From Chrysaora quinquecirrha (lineage: Eukaryota; Cnidaria; Scyphozoa; Semaeostomeae; Pelagiidae), in the NCBI GenBank assembly GCA_014526335.1, contig JACTAT010000061.1, positions 3,033,553 through 3,097,552 on the forward strand: a stretch of DNA of 64,000 nt, in the 5' to 3' direction. How positions within the stretch are numbered: position 1 is the first letter of the stretch; each line of letters begins with the position of its first letter. The notes beneath the pieces were generated by a model. It had not been told where the DNA came from and searched no databases. It worked only from the letters and a program-made list of their open reading frames with translations. Shown piece after piece: positions 1 to 12,139 of this stretch. Position numbers and translations under genes: made by a program.

Positions 1-19
1 AATCAACTCCATTGTTTTC

Positions 20-130
20 GTCATCATCATCATTATCGTCAATCAATCAAGCAATCATTGTCATCACCAGAATCATGATGATCAGAACCATGATCATGAT
101 GATCAGTACCATCATCATTATCATGGTGGG
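20..130. repeat. ATC/ATGATC microsatellite
   Basis: Degenerate ATC and ATGATC triplet-hexamer run. It lies beyond the last MICALL exon seen, so probably inside a MICALL intron. Confidence 0.7.
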
Positions 131-479
131 CTTTCTGTGCCGTGGCATCACTACCTGCTGCACAGATAATTTGACTGTTATCTGTTTTTCGGCTAAATTT
201 TTAAGTGTTAACTGTTATCTAATGAAATTTTTTGAAGTTAACTGTTTTGTTGACCCCCCCATCTGGACCCTCAAAGTAGTAGGAGCAACTGAGGTATTTT
301 TTGGGAGGCATCGATTGCTGTAGCAATGGTAGCGGCAGCATAATGGTAGCTGTAACAGTGGCACAATAATCAGTAGCAGTAGAGAAATTAGAAACATAGT
401 GATAGAAAAAGCACCAGTGACGAGAGGCGCATCAGTAGCGTCAACAGAGTAAAGGCGCAGCAATAGCGTTAACTGTAAA

Positions 480-591
480 AGGAGACAATATGTTGCAGGG
501 ACAATGGCAGTAACGGAAGTAGGCTACAGCAGTAGTAGCAGTAGCAGCAGCAGCAGAAGAAGAAGCAGTAACATAAGTTAGCTTCAGCACA

Positions 592-623
<32 letters not shown>

Positions 624-1010
624 CAGACATGGGCTGCAGCAGCACTGGCAGCATCAGCAGTAGCAGAAGTGAGCTGCACCAAAATTGGCAGCAACAGCAG
701 TAGCAACAGTATGCAGCGGAATAGGCTGCAAGAGCAGCAGCAGTAGTAGTAGAAGTTACAGGAGTAAGCTGCAGCAGCACTGGCAGCATCAGCAGTAGCA
801 GAAGTGAGCTGCAGCAAAATTGGCAGCAACAGCAATAGCAGCAGTAACAAACGTTAGCTGCAGCGGAATAGCTGCAGCAGCAGCATTAGTAGCAGTTATA
901 GAAGTAAGCTGCAGCAGCAGTGGTAGAGGCTGCAGTACTAAAAGAAGCAGTAACAGAAGTGAGCTGCGGTAGCAGTTGCAGCAGCAGCAGAAGCAGCTGA
1001 TTAGAAGTTA
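480..1010. repeat. GCA/CAG trinucleotide tract
   Basis: About 500 bases of imperfect GCA/GTA/GAA triplets with a pure GCA run near 594-622. Within it, a block containing GTGAGCTGCA and ATTGGCAGCAACAGC is duplicated (about 645-710 and 775-840). Minus-strand reading frames through it give only leucine/cysteine-rich nonsense. It sits just past the bMERB exon, in an intron or 3' region of MICALL. Confidence 0.8.
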
Positions 1011-1058
1011 GCTTTTAGGCAGTAGCAAAAATAACAGAAGTATGTGCATAATATTTAC

Positions 1059-4000
1059 CATCTTTCTCCATGAGTAATCGAAGTTCATATTCAATTCTTT
1101 TCTGATTATTGTGGTATTCAATTTCTTGTGACCTAAAACATTCGTCAAATGTCAGTAAGTCTGTTTTCACACTGACACAGTTAAACCAGCTTTATTTAAA
1201 CCAGGTTAAATTTCCACCAATCACATCGATTCAAATCCCTGGATTGACCAATCAGAACGCAACATTTGTTAAACTGGTTTAATTCAAACCGGTTTAACCT
1301 GCAGTGTGAATGCGTTATAAATCAAATAACGTATACTGGTTTCACTGACGAAACTGTTCTTAATGTATAAAAATTTACTTACATATAAATTAGCTCATTT
1401 TCCCTTCGTAATAATTTGTTTTTCTCCGTTACCAAATCAAACCATGTTATCATGTAATTCTCTTCTGGTTCACCTAAGGATTTAATAGAGCGAAACTAAA
1501 CGGTTGGAATGTTTAAAAAATTCTTAATGTTTTAACAATAATCCTAGGGTAGCCTAGGCATCAAGGTTGGACTAGGCATATAAGCAGGAGCTCCGTAAGC
1601 TTCTGCAAACCAAACAGAAATTTCTTTCATTAAGAATCGTTTCAAGAGTTCGAGTTAGCATTTCAGGGAAAATTTCCTACAAAGTTGCTAAAATTTCCTG
1701 CGAAAAATGTTAATCAAATATCTATCATTTTTCTTGTCTTTTTAAGAATGGGGAGAACTGATCAAATTTAGATTCAAATGAATTTAGAAGCAAATCACAA
1801 CAGAATAGAGAGAATCAACTTACCATGTAATTGCTCTCGCAGTTTCTTCTCCATTTTAACACCTCTCATTTCTAACCCTCTTTGACTTGATTCAATCGTT
1901 TTCAATTCAGCTGCTATTTCATCTAATGTTAATTCCTTCTCATCAACAATATAAATTTCTGATTTCTCTATATCTTTCTTTTCTTCGATATTTTCAATTA
2001 CCCGTTCGTTATCTTCGCTTTTCTTTTCATTTTTCGGACTTTTATTCTTATCCTTCTTCTTTACTTTGAGAACTTTTTCTTTTGATTTCTTCTTTTCGTC
2101 AACCAAATCTTTTTTCTTATCTTTAGACTTTTTCTGCTCCACTTTTTTCTTGTCAGTTTGAGCACTCGCTTTCTGTTCTGCAGAAACCAGTTTTTGATTT
2201 GCGGAAGATTTCGGGGCTTCTGCAAGCGATGTTCTCATACCCGATGGATCTTTTGGTCCCCCAATGTGGCTCGGTTTTGTACCCTTTGGCCCTTTCTGTG
2301 CCTCAATAGGAGTTGGTTTGACCCCTCTTAGCTCTTTCTGTGCGCCAGGAGGAGTTGTTTTAATACCAATGGGCTCTCTATACGGCTGAACTCCTTTGGA
2401 ATTGGGGGTGCTGGCCTTTTTGGTGGCACGTCTTTCTGGTCTGTTTTCTTCTTAAAATCATCACTTCTATGAACTTTCATAAGCTTGTTATCTCTACTTT
2501 TCCTAAATTCGATCAAATCATTCGCATAAACCTTTAAATTGTTGATAGCATCGTCTAAAGATGGCTGATCAATATTGCTGTTCTTATTTGACTCATCTGT
2601 AGTAAGTGATGGACAACTGGCGGAAACAGGACTAACCATCCCTGACTCTGAATTTCGATCATTTCTATTTTTTCTAATTTGAGTTCAGCCGGTCTTTCAT
2701 CTAATCTTTTATCATGATTCAATTCAATTTCGCTATTTCCAACATAAGCCTTGAAAGTCTCCAATCTGTCTTCTTGAAGGTTGTCACCAGATTCTTGTTC
2801 GGGGGGATTCAATGATTTTTATCAAAGGGTTCGTGAATAGATTCAGTAACAGTATTCTTATCATCATATTCACCAATGGATTCAGTAGAAGTCTTTTTAT
2901 CATCAGATTCAACCTCAGATATTCTAGCATTTTTTTTGTAATCAGATTCAGCCGTATATTCAGCAAGAGTCTTTCTATCATCAGATTCAACTTTAAATTC
3001 AGTATCAGCTTTTTTATCATCAGATTCAGTCTTAGATTCGGTAACCTCTTTATCTCTTTCCGGACATGGCTGCGGAGCCCTTCTCTTATGCTTCTTGACT
3101 TTCAGAACAAGTTTCTTTTGATGTTTGGTATCTGTTTCATGTGACGCATCCTTATCTTTTGTTTCATCTAATAAATCATCATCTGAATCTATAAATGGAT
3201 TTTTATATTGTCCTGATTTTATCCCCTTTTCCATCATCGTTTTCTTCAAGTCTGATATCTTCTTCTCGTGTTCTCTTGCTTTTTGCGAGGAGACTAGTAA
3301 TTTAGGCCCAGTGCCCGGCGTATCCGAATAGGACCTCCAAACAGATTTTGACTGTCTTGTGTTGCATTGTCTATAGGCTGTTGTAATGTTTCCATTCTTT
3401 CATCATCATAATCAAGATCATCGTCAGATGTCTCAAATGGATTCAAAGCAACTTTCGATTTCTCATTTTGGCTATTATCTTCGTCTAGCATCTCATCATC
3501 TGTATCTTCAAATGGGTTGACGTATTTCAAAACTTTCAATTCCTTTTTCTCTTCCTTATTTTCATCCTGATTGTCGATTAATTCGTCTTTCTCGAGCTCT
3601 TTCATATTCACATCTTCGTTCTCACCTTCAATAATGTGTTCATTAATATCTTTATTCTCTTCTATTCTATCTTTCCCAATTACTCCTTCACTACTCGATT
3701 CATTTACACTTGTTTCCAATTTCTCAGTCTTCTCAATCCCCTCCAATTTCACGTCCTGATTCTCTGTTTCATCCTCTTCTTTATCTTTTCCTCTGCTGTT
3801 CATCTCAGATTTCTTGTCTACTTCCTCCTCCTCTAGATCATTTGTCTTATTGTCTCCCTCTATTACTAAATCTTCCTTCTCATTCTTGTCGAACTCTCTT
3901 GTGATACCATTAGATTCATCATGATTTTTCTCTATTCTATCCTTATTAGTAGCTTCCTTCAAATCAACGTCTTTCGAATTATCATCCCTCAATCCTTTAT

Positions 4001-7000
4001 CACCATGCAAAGACGCTTCCTCGTTCATCCTTTCGTTCTCATCTGCCATTTTCGATAGATCATTATCGATTATTTCCTTTTCTTCAACTTTTCCAACTCT
4101 ATCACTAATTCTCTCTTCATTCTTCTCATCAAAACAAACCGAATCTCTTTCTTCTTCCTTTTTCTTCTTCTTTTTAACTTTCAAAACCAATTTCTTCTTC
4201 TTACCCCCTTCCGAAGATGACGACAACACAGAATCACTTTTAGGCCTGCCAAGATCATCTGCAGACTCATGACCATCATCCTCAATCTTTTCATCCGTTT
4301 TCAGATTACTTCTTTCTAAAGAAAGCAACGAAGATCCTTCATTTTGATAAATAGCTTGAGGTTTCATTTCAAGTTTTTGTCCATATCTTGGATTTTCAAA
4401 CTCCGCTTTTTCTCCATCATCCCTTGGATTGATCTGAAATGGGGCCTCATAAATATTCGTGCCTCCTTTTTCAGCAACATTAACCAGACCAGAATGGGCA
4501 GGATGCTCCTGTTCTTCGTGCTTCTTGTGTAGGACATTGGCAAGGAATTGTCTAGCATCACCCTTTTTGGCTTGGTCTGAATTTTCACCCACTGCTTTGT
4601 TAACTTGTCTGTCACCAGGTGAATGCAGAGGCCTAGACGGTGGAACAGCCTTAGTCTTGCCATCCTTGTCTCCCCCCTTGTTAGATACATCATCACTACT
4701 GCTATGCAGCTTGTTGACAGGGGGGTTGACTGGCCGAGGAGGAATATGCTCTGTGCTTTTTGTAACATTTGGTTTGAGGTCCGTTGACTTTTCAGTACAT
4801 TTGACAACACTGACTTCTCGTCTTTATATGCGTCTTTATTTACCAGAAAGGGTGCAGTTGATGGTCGTGAGGGTGGTTTGCGTGGGGGGTCTTTATCAGC
4901 GTGTTTCTGTTTGATGTTCTCTGAAAATAAACGAAAAGCTAAACTCAGTTTTGGCGAAAAAGGCGGTTATCAGATGGCACCACAAAGTGGATCAGGCATT
5001 CTGCTCAAGTCGTGTCGCGACAGGATCTCGTTAATAGGTTTACTAATTGAGACCTCTACTCTGGCTGTGACGCTAACGTAGCTTTGTCTCAAACCCCGGC
5101 TTCACTAAGCTCCTGCACTAAGAACCAGCCGGATTAGGGCCGATGTGCCACAGCACCTTTAACAATTTTCATTCTTTTCGCTTTTATATCTCTAATTCTG
5201 CAGAGTCATGCAATATAAGATTTCAAACGATTTTGGAAAACCTAAAATAATATGGCATAAATCTTCCAGCAAAAAAGCTGTTGTATTTTGCAGAAGAACT
5301 TAAGATTAGGGAGAACCAAAAATAATACGGCATAAACCTTCTAGCATAATTCTACATTTTCTTACTTTTGGCTATTGGTTATAAAAAGTCACCTAAGTAT
5401 GCGATTTTCCGAATTCAGATTAGGGAGAATCTTAAAGAGTACGACACAAACTTGCTTTTGACTGTTGGTTTCAAAATTCTCCAATTTGATTTTCAGAATT
5501 CAGAAGATTAGGGAGAACCAAAGAGTACGGCATAAACCTTCTAGCATAATTTCGACAATTTCGTGTTTTTGGCTATTGGTTTCAAAACCCTAAGCATTCG
5601 ACTTTCCGAATTCGAAGATTTGAAACGCAGGTAAAAGAAGCTCTTAATTATTAAATAATATCGTAAAATCACCTGATTTGTTAGTGACATCATCATCAGT
5701 TTCCATTTTCTCAGCTTGCTGGAATTTCTTCCTGGCATTTTCAACCCTGGTATGCAATGATGCTGATCCAATTGATGCTGATGCCAATGATTCTTGTGAT
5801 GCCTTATTTGCTTTTCTTTTGTTTTCTAAACTTTTCAGCAAACTATGCAATGCGTCTTGTTCATTCTGCTGGGTTCTCTGGGGTGAGCGTGACTCATCAG
5901 AACCTTACAAGAAAAAAATAATAAATGTTAAGGATGGTAAATTCCCTAGTTTTAAATACACAACATTTCAACTGACGTCATACAATGAAAATTCCTATTC
6001 AGCGTTGCATTTATGAATTACTTCACCATGTGTACCAGTCCCCCATTACAAGATCTCGTTTTAATTGGAGACATGTTCGAGGATAGAAAAAGAAGGACAA
6101 TAGATACTTGAATCCGTTTGTTTACATGTGTCAGGGCTTTTTAGTGCGCTATGACAATTTCTTTTCTTCAGAAAGGAGAGGCAGTTGGCCAAGCAATATA
6201 GAAAGCCACTGAAGCTTTGTCTGTCAAACTATTGCCTTTCTCGGTTTGCAACTTGCAAGCGAAAAAGATTGAAGAGCTGAATACTTTAACAGCTAAATAT
6301 TGTAGTTTTTAAGTAGTTTTTGACAACCATCTCCATTCCTTGTTCGTTCAACAAACAACGAAGTCTGTCTTTGTGGTTTAGGACTGGTCTGCTTACCCAA
6401 AGCAAGCGGCAGTCGAGATGTATTTGCCTGTGCTTTCAACGGAAAGTTCTCCAAACCACCAACATCGAATTTTCTCTTTAAAGGTTCAAAAATAAATAAA
6501 ATCACGAACAGTTAACTTACTAGTTGAAGTAGTTCTTTTCCTGTAATGTTTATCACAATAAAACTGATCTTCTGCAGGAATATATCGATAAGACCCCAAT
6601 CTGAGCTGAGCATCGCATGTAAAACATTTGAAACAAACACGATGGAACAATCTTCCTTCAACTTTCAAACGTTCCATCAGATATACCGTCTCTCTGCATC
6701 TGGCACAAAATCGGTCAATTGTCCCTTTGTTCATTTTAGGCTCTGGGGAAGCACCAATGACCTCCTAAGAATATATTCATATTTAATCTTTAGTAATATT
6801 AGAAGCATTGTTATTTCTAGTTATACTGTATTGTTGTAAAGTTTTAATTTCTTTTAGCTTTTTATACTATTCTGTTCTGTTGTAAGCGCCCCAGACTCGA
6901 TAAGCTTTGCTTCTTCTGGGGCGTATGAAATCGTATGTAGTTAGTTTTAACACATATGTTTTCATGAATCATTATCATCATCATCATTGAATCAAATAAA

Positions 7001-9711
7001 ATCATATCAAACTGCATCAGAATCGAATCAAATAAAATAAAACCAAAAAAACCAAGCAAATCAAATCAAATCAAATCAAATCAAATCAAATCAAATCCAA
7101 TCCAATCAAAACAGATGAAATCCGATCAAATCCAATCTTATTCAATCCAATCCAATCTTACCTAACATTATTCAATCTTATCCAATCTTATCCAATCCAC
7201 TCTTATTCAACCCAACTTAATCTTATCCAATCCAACCCAATCTTATCAAAGTAATTCCAATCCAATCCCACCAAATCCAATCTGATCCAATCCAATCTAA
7301 TTCAATCTAATCTGAGTAAATCTGATCTCATCCAATCAAAACCCATCAAATCTGGCCCAATCCAATCCAATCTAATCAAAGCAAATCCAATATCATCCAA
7401 TCCAATTAAATCCAATCAATCAGATTTATGTTTACCTTTGCTGCAGACACTCCAGGGACAGGAGTTTTCTTCTTTGGTATGTCATTTGTTGTAAAGGCTG
7501 CATGTCGTTTTGAAGGATGCCGTGATGGTGGTAGAATGTCACCTAAACATAGCAATATCATCAAAACATTAATTTCTTATCACTGCTTCTCCCAATTTTG
7601 AAATTGTAAAAATTACAAAAACTGTAAGATAAAAGCACTTCTTACCAGGAACCTTGTCTTTGAAATAATTATAATATTGTGAAACATAAGTCATGATGCT
7701 AAGTTTATCTGGAACTGCCATTGCAACCATATCTTCAACGTCCAATAAAGCAGCAATATCAAGTTCATTTTCTGCAACAGTGAATGCCTGAAAATTCAAC
7801 AATAATCATTCAGTTTAATGAGTTAGATCCAGGCTATTAAAACAAAGTCAACTGATGGCAGTGTAAGTTGAAAGTGCTGTGGCGTCATGGTCCAGCTGGC
7901 TCCTTATGTCAGAAGCTCAGCAAGGTTGGAGCCCCAGCTACAGTAGTGTAACAGCCAGGGTTGCGGCCTCGATTAGCTAGCCTGCTAATGAGATCCTAGT
8001 GACTGGCACATTAAATAGTCTACTACTTCAATCCTGCCACGCCCATTAACAAACTGATTTTTCCTAAATATGACATATCTTTTACGAAATGCTAAAAAAC
8101 CCCAACCCCACACGCTGCCCCTGGTTTTCACAAATCTCAGTAGTTAGGAATATTATATCCTGCATCCTCCCTATCATGAATAGTGATGTCACTACCTGCA
8201 CTCAATCCTTAGCGATGGGCCCAATCCTGAATGGCTTGTTCAACCAGTCTGTCAAATCCATAGTGCATCCCCTATACATCTGTCACACATTTCATGCAGC
8301 CAAAGGTAGTTCTATGCATATTTCAAATGCATTCACACAATGTATTTTGTATTGCGATGCATTTTCTTTGTGTACTATGTTTTATATTGTCAATTATAAT
8401 ATGCTGATTAGATACCTAAGCTCCTACCCAGGGGGGTACTCATTAACTTTCAATACAGGGGGTCCATGCCACTATTTCCTTGCAGACCCCCAAATATTGA
8501 GTTTAATGTTTTGGAGACCCCAAATATTGCTATCTAATTTTGGACACCTAAAATGTTTTCTCGGGTTTAGCCATCAGTTTCATGACAATTTACAATTTAT
8601 AAGCTCTTGGCAGTTTGATGGGTCATTGTAATGAAATGCACCAAATCGCAAGATTCTTCCTTCAGATTTGTGGACCCCAAATATTGAATTCTTTCCATGT
8701 TATAATTCACAGACCCCAAATATTGAATAAGCTTAAGATTCCGGACCCCAAATATTGGCATGGACCCCCCCGTATTGAAAGTTAATGAGTACCCCCCTGG
8801 GAGCTCCTAAAGAGCATTCAAATTGATTTGAACTGCACTGTCTATTATTTTCAAATTGCTTTCACAGCTGTGCAAAGGACTTTTGTCTATAAAACCACCT
8901 GTTCATTAAAATGATTTTTCTTAATTCTTAAGATGGACATTACTCCCTGGTTTCATTATATTTCAGGCACATGCATGCTGAATCACTGGATTCAATGCCT
9001 TTGGGGGCTGCTACGAGCTTGCTTTCTATTGCTATGTAGGGGTGCAACTTCAAAGATTCTAAGGGTGGACTTGGAATGTTTTCATCAGTGTTGTCAACCA
9101 ATTCTCTCTTGAAGGGGGCTTTGACTTGGCTACGTAGTTTCCACAGCCTGTGAATGGCATGGTGGAGCAAAACCAAGGGTGCCTGAGGCATGGGGTAGCT
9201 GCCCCCTGCCCTTTCGAAACTTGCAAATTCTATTATTCAGTTCTCCCATTGTTTTGCCCAAATTCATTGCTGCTGCCTCCACCCCCTGTATTGCTTCTGC
9301 CCCCTGTATTACTACTGCCCCCCCCCTGAGCAAAACGGAATGGGGCCAGTCCAAAGCTAGTATTTGAAATGTCATTTTTCTTAATGTTTTTCTTACCAAA
9401 TGATTATTTTCAGCAATATTCTCTTTGGACAACTTGTCAAAGTTTCTAAAAAAGGAAAAAATCAGAATAAAAAAACAAGACAAAAAAAATCTTAAATTGA
9501 TGTTTCACTTTGCATTTTACGAAAGTATAGACTGAAGAACTCTAAAAATTTGGAGAATTTACATTAGATCCGGTCTGTAGTGATGCAAAATTGCGCAGAA
9601 GGCTAGGCCATCTCTCCAGGAACTTGTCATATTTGTAACCTTCACATCTTTGTAGCCATTTGTAATTTGCTGGCACCATGCCATCAAAGCTTTAGCACCA
9701 GTTAACGCCAT
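1059..9711 (-). CDS. MICALL: MICAL-like protein (MICALL1/2 family), 3' end beyond the window
   Basis: Rab effector of recycling endosomes. Exons read on the minus strand: 9711-9563, 9445-9397, 7787-7646, 7542-7436, 6764-6521, 5904-5673, 4920-1824, 1473-1383 and 1132-1059; all have GT..AG ends and matching phases. The first three make a calponin-homology domain (starts [15 protein letters not shown]; then [14 protein letters not shown]; ends FKDKVPG). Exon 5 is one complete LIM domain (CARC..HRVC..CFTC..CDKH). Exon 7 is a 3.1-kb exon coding a charged linker with three NPF motifs followed by acidic residues, and it ends in the first bMERB helix ([16 protein letters not shown]). The next two exons continue bMERB ([30 protein letters not shown]). 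The last bMERB helix is not seen and should lie left of base 1. There is no monooxygenase domain, so MICAL-like rather than MICAL. The giant exon needs about five one-base frame corrections (near 4800, 3335, 2817, 2670, 2400), mostly at homopolymers. At about 1,400 residues it is longer than human MICALL1. Confidence 0.9.
1166..1311. mobile_element. Short inverted-repeat MITE in a MICALL intron
   Basis: About 145 bases bounded by imperfect inverted repeats: TTTTCACACTG and GTTAAACCAG at the left, GGTTTAACC and CAGTGTGAA at the right. It lies between the bMERB exons 1383-1473 and 1059-1132. No protein coded. Target duplication is not clear. Confidence 0.6.
5046..5160 (-). mobile_element. tRNA-derived SINE, 5' part only
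   Basis: Matches the 5' two-thirds of the SINE family seen at eight or more other sites (minus orientation: GTGCTGTGGC start, B-box-like region, then GTCACAGCCAGAGT). The 3' part with the CACCTT tail is missing. Confidence 0.65.
5290..5635. repeat. About 100-bp tandem repeat, three degenerate copies
   Basis: The phrase AGATTAGGGAGAA recurs near 5304, 5415 and 5508, each followed by ACGGCATAAAC-like text and a TTTTGGCTATTGGTT-like stretch. It lies in the MICALL intron upstream of the giant exon. No coding potential. Confidence 0.65.
7045..7425. repeat. AATCAAATCC/AATCCAATCC pentanucleotide satellite
   Basis: About 380 bases of five-base units (ATCAA grading into ATCCA and ATCTT). It sits in the MICALL intron between the LIM exon and the preceding exon. 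Confidence 0.85.
7865..8030 (+). mobile_element. tRNA-derived SINE copy
   Basis: Plus-strand SINE: AAAGTGCTGTGGCGTCATGG head, GCAAGGTTGGAGCCCC at the B-box position, body AACAGCCAGGGTTG and AGATCCTAGTGACTGG. In a MICALL intron, antisense to the gene. Confidence 0.75.
8427..8801. mobile_element. 375-bp MITE with 8-bp target duplication (hAT/P-like)
   Basis: Terminal inverted repeats of roughly 45 bases start CCCAGGGGGGTACTC and end GAGTACCCCCCTGGG. Both sides are flanked by AGCTCCTA (8419-8426 and 8802-8809), a perfect 8-bp target duplication. The inside repeats CCCCAAATATTG several times. No transposase. An 8-bp duplication points to a hAT- or P-type enzyme acting in trans. Confidence 0.85.
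8940..9360. other. MICALL intron stretch with short CCCCCTG repeats
   Basis: Contains CCCCCTGTATTGCTTCTGC-like units repeated near 9280-9320. I find no gene; small reading frames on either strand have no family resemblance. Confidence 0.5.
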
Positions 9712-10046
9712 CTTGTCCGAAAAGCCTTTATCCAGATGAGTAAAATGGAGTTCTATTACATTGGAATGTTACAGCGACACATTTCAACAACCATTCCTCA
9801 ATTTTGAAGCACATCCAAACATTGATTGCCAGCAAGGTACTTAATGTAACGTACCGGAGGAGCCTTAACTATTACGCTTCCGGTTAAAGCAGAACGCCTG
9901 CGCAGTCTATAACGGAAGTAGCAGGAATGTTAAGGAACTTCCGCGACGGAAGTCAATTTAGTTAAGAGTTTCGAAGGTTCGGTGAGGGCGGTCGCTCTCA
10001 GCAATCTTTGGAGGCGGAATTTCGTGTAATATTTTGCAAAATAAAG
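9712..10046. promoter_or_regulatory. Divergent promoter between MICALL and EXOC7
   Basis: The 335 bases between the two start codons are the only room for both 5' UTRs and promoters. Visible motifs are ETS-type cores CTTCCGG (9877-9883), ACGGAAGT (9912-9919), ACTTCCG (9937-9943) and ACGGAAGT (9946-9953), plus an NRF1-like CCTGCGCAG (9896-9904). No TATA box is evident. ETS and NRF1 sites are typical of TATA-less bidirectional housekeeping promoters; their function here is inferred. Confidence 0.6.
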
Positions 10047-12139
10047 ATGCTGGCTGTAGATGAGATAACAGCGAAGAAAAAAGAAATAGAAACGAAACTT
10101 GAAGCTGAGAAGCAGAATTTAGCATGGCTGCAAGAAAGCCTCGGAAAAAGCAGCCATTTAGCAAAGAACATGGTCGCCATTTTGGATTCATTCGAGGACC
10201 ATCTTTGCAAGCTGGAAGACACAATCCTTCCGATTCACAAAGAAACTATGGATCTCCAAAGACGACAAGGAAATATTGATAAAACGTTGACATTGCTTGA
10301 TGAGGTTGTTAATTATCATAATGTTTCAAGCAGTGTGAGGAAGATCATTGAAGATGGGCCTACAGGGTTTTTGGATGATTATTTGAAGAGTATGGAAAAG
10401 TCGAGGATGCTGTGAGGTTTTTCAAGTTGAATAACCCTGAGAGCATTGAGCTTTCTTTGCTGAAATCTCTGAATGATACAGGCAAGGAATTACTAGGAAA
10501 GGAATTCCGCACTTTGTTAAAGCGACATAGCAAGCCTGTTCCTGTTGTCACAATATTTGATATGCTGAATGCAATGTCAGAGAACTCTTCAAGTGATAGC
10601 ACAAGCCAAACCTCAGTAGATGATGGGAGTATTGAGCATTTGCCAGAAAGAACTATGACTGAGTTACGCACCATAGCTAACTGGTTAACGTTCATGGCCC
10701 AAATACTGATTTCATGAGTGTGTACTCCCAAGTAAGGTCAAATGCTTTGAAGCTGTCATTGCAGGGGATCCGAGATGGAAACATGTCTTCAACAAGTCTG
10801 ATGTCTGTGACAGGAAAACAACGTGCAACACCAGCACCTATTGCCACAAAGAGAGCAACCATCCGAATGAGGCAAGGTAGAAAAGGATCAACAAAGATCA
10901 CAGAATATAACCCTGGGCACAGACGCCAGTCATCATTTCCATCAATAGATCCATCGATTTTGGAAGAAGAAGAAAATTCAGAGGCTAATAAGTTCATAAT
11001 GTGCACTGGTGCATTGCTGAAATTGATGCAGAGTGAGAAGATGCTGATGCAAGCAATAATACCAGATCAGCATCAAGTTCCAATTTTCAGTCACTTGATT
11101 ACTGAAACCATACAATTACATTTGAATTACGGAGAAGAACTATGCAGTTCAGCTAAAAAGCTTCTGAACAAATTAGATCATTCAGCAATTCTAATGATAT
11201 TGCCTGTGCTAAAATACTTGCGATCGCTTAGCCAAGAATTTGATGCTGTACTGAGGATGGCTAATGTTGAGACAAGAAAGAAGTTCTTCACAGTTTATGC
11301 ATTGTTTGAGTCAACAGGATACAAAGCAATGCATGAATTTGTGGAGAAATTGAAAGAAACTGAGAAGCACATAACGATGCCTAAAGATGGGACAGTACAT
11401 GAAGTTAACTACAAATGTTATGGTATTTTTAGAAGATCTTGTAAAGTATTCAGAGACCACTGGAGTGATTTTGGCAAGCAAGGAGGATACATCAATGAAA
11501 TCATCATTAAATAATGACAGATTTGTGGCACATTACATCTCCCAAGCTCTAACAAGCTTGAGTAGGAGTCTAGCTCTGAAAGCCAAGAGCTATGACACAG
11601 TTGGGCTTCAATCAATCTTCATGTTAAACAATTACAATTACATCATTAAAAGCTTGGAAAAGACAGGTCTCATGTCACTGCTAAAACAGCATGGCTATCC
11701 AAACTTAGAATCAGAATACAAGGATACAATGGATGAAGATATTAAGACATATGAGAAAAGTTGGAATAAAGTGATCAATCATCTTTTGGAAGTCAATGCT
11801 CCTTTATCTGCTGAAAAACTCAATGAAGCTATCGAGAAGGGTCATCTTAAAGACAAACATAAGCAGGGAATCAAAGATAAATTCAAAGGATTTAATACTG
11901 ATTTTGATGATTTGAAGCAAGTTCACAGGATTTACGCAATGCCTGATCAAGAATTAAGAGAACGGTTGTATACGAGAATAGCAGATGTTGTTGTCCCTCT
12001 TTATTCAACGTTCCTACTAAGGTATCGAGATGTGCAATTCACTAAAAATCCCGAAAAGTATATCAAATATTCCCTTGATGATTTCAAAAGGAATCTGCTT
12101 AGCATGTTTGAGATAAGGAATGCTACAAACAAAGACTAA
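10047..12139 (+). CDS. EXOC7: Exocyst complex component 7 (Exo70), intronless
   Basis: Exocyst subunit that tethers secretory vesicles to the plasma membrane by binding PI(4,5)P2. The product starts MLAVDEITAKKKEIETKLEA, an N-terminal coiled coil, continues through the helical-rod body and ends with the family's conserved FTKNPEKYIKY motif (about 12035-12067), which carries the lysines used for lipid binding in mammals. About 697 residues, normal for the family. It is read without introns over 2.1 kb, unlike the neighbouring genes and vertebrate EXOC7. Three one-base frame breaks interrupt it: near 10398 (one A missing in an A run), near 10688 (one base missing) and near 11402 (one A extra). 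Repairing each restores family sequence, and there are no other stops. I read it as a working gene with assembly indels; a young processed copy is the alternative. It shares a promoter region with MICALL. Confidence 0.93.

Noticed and set aside
6293..6480. Minus-strand frame with [15 protein letters not shown] as an extra MICALL exon
   Set aside because: The LIM exon joins the 5904-5673 exon in perfect phase; this frame has no acceptor in phase.
8089..8631. 180-codon plus-strand ORF
   Set aside because: Overlaps the 8427-8801 MITE and unique intron; composition and content show no family resemblance.
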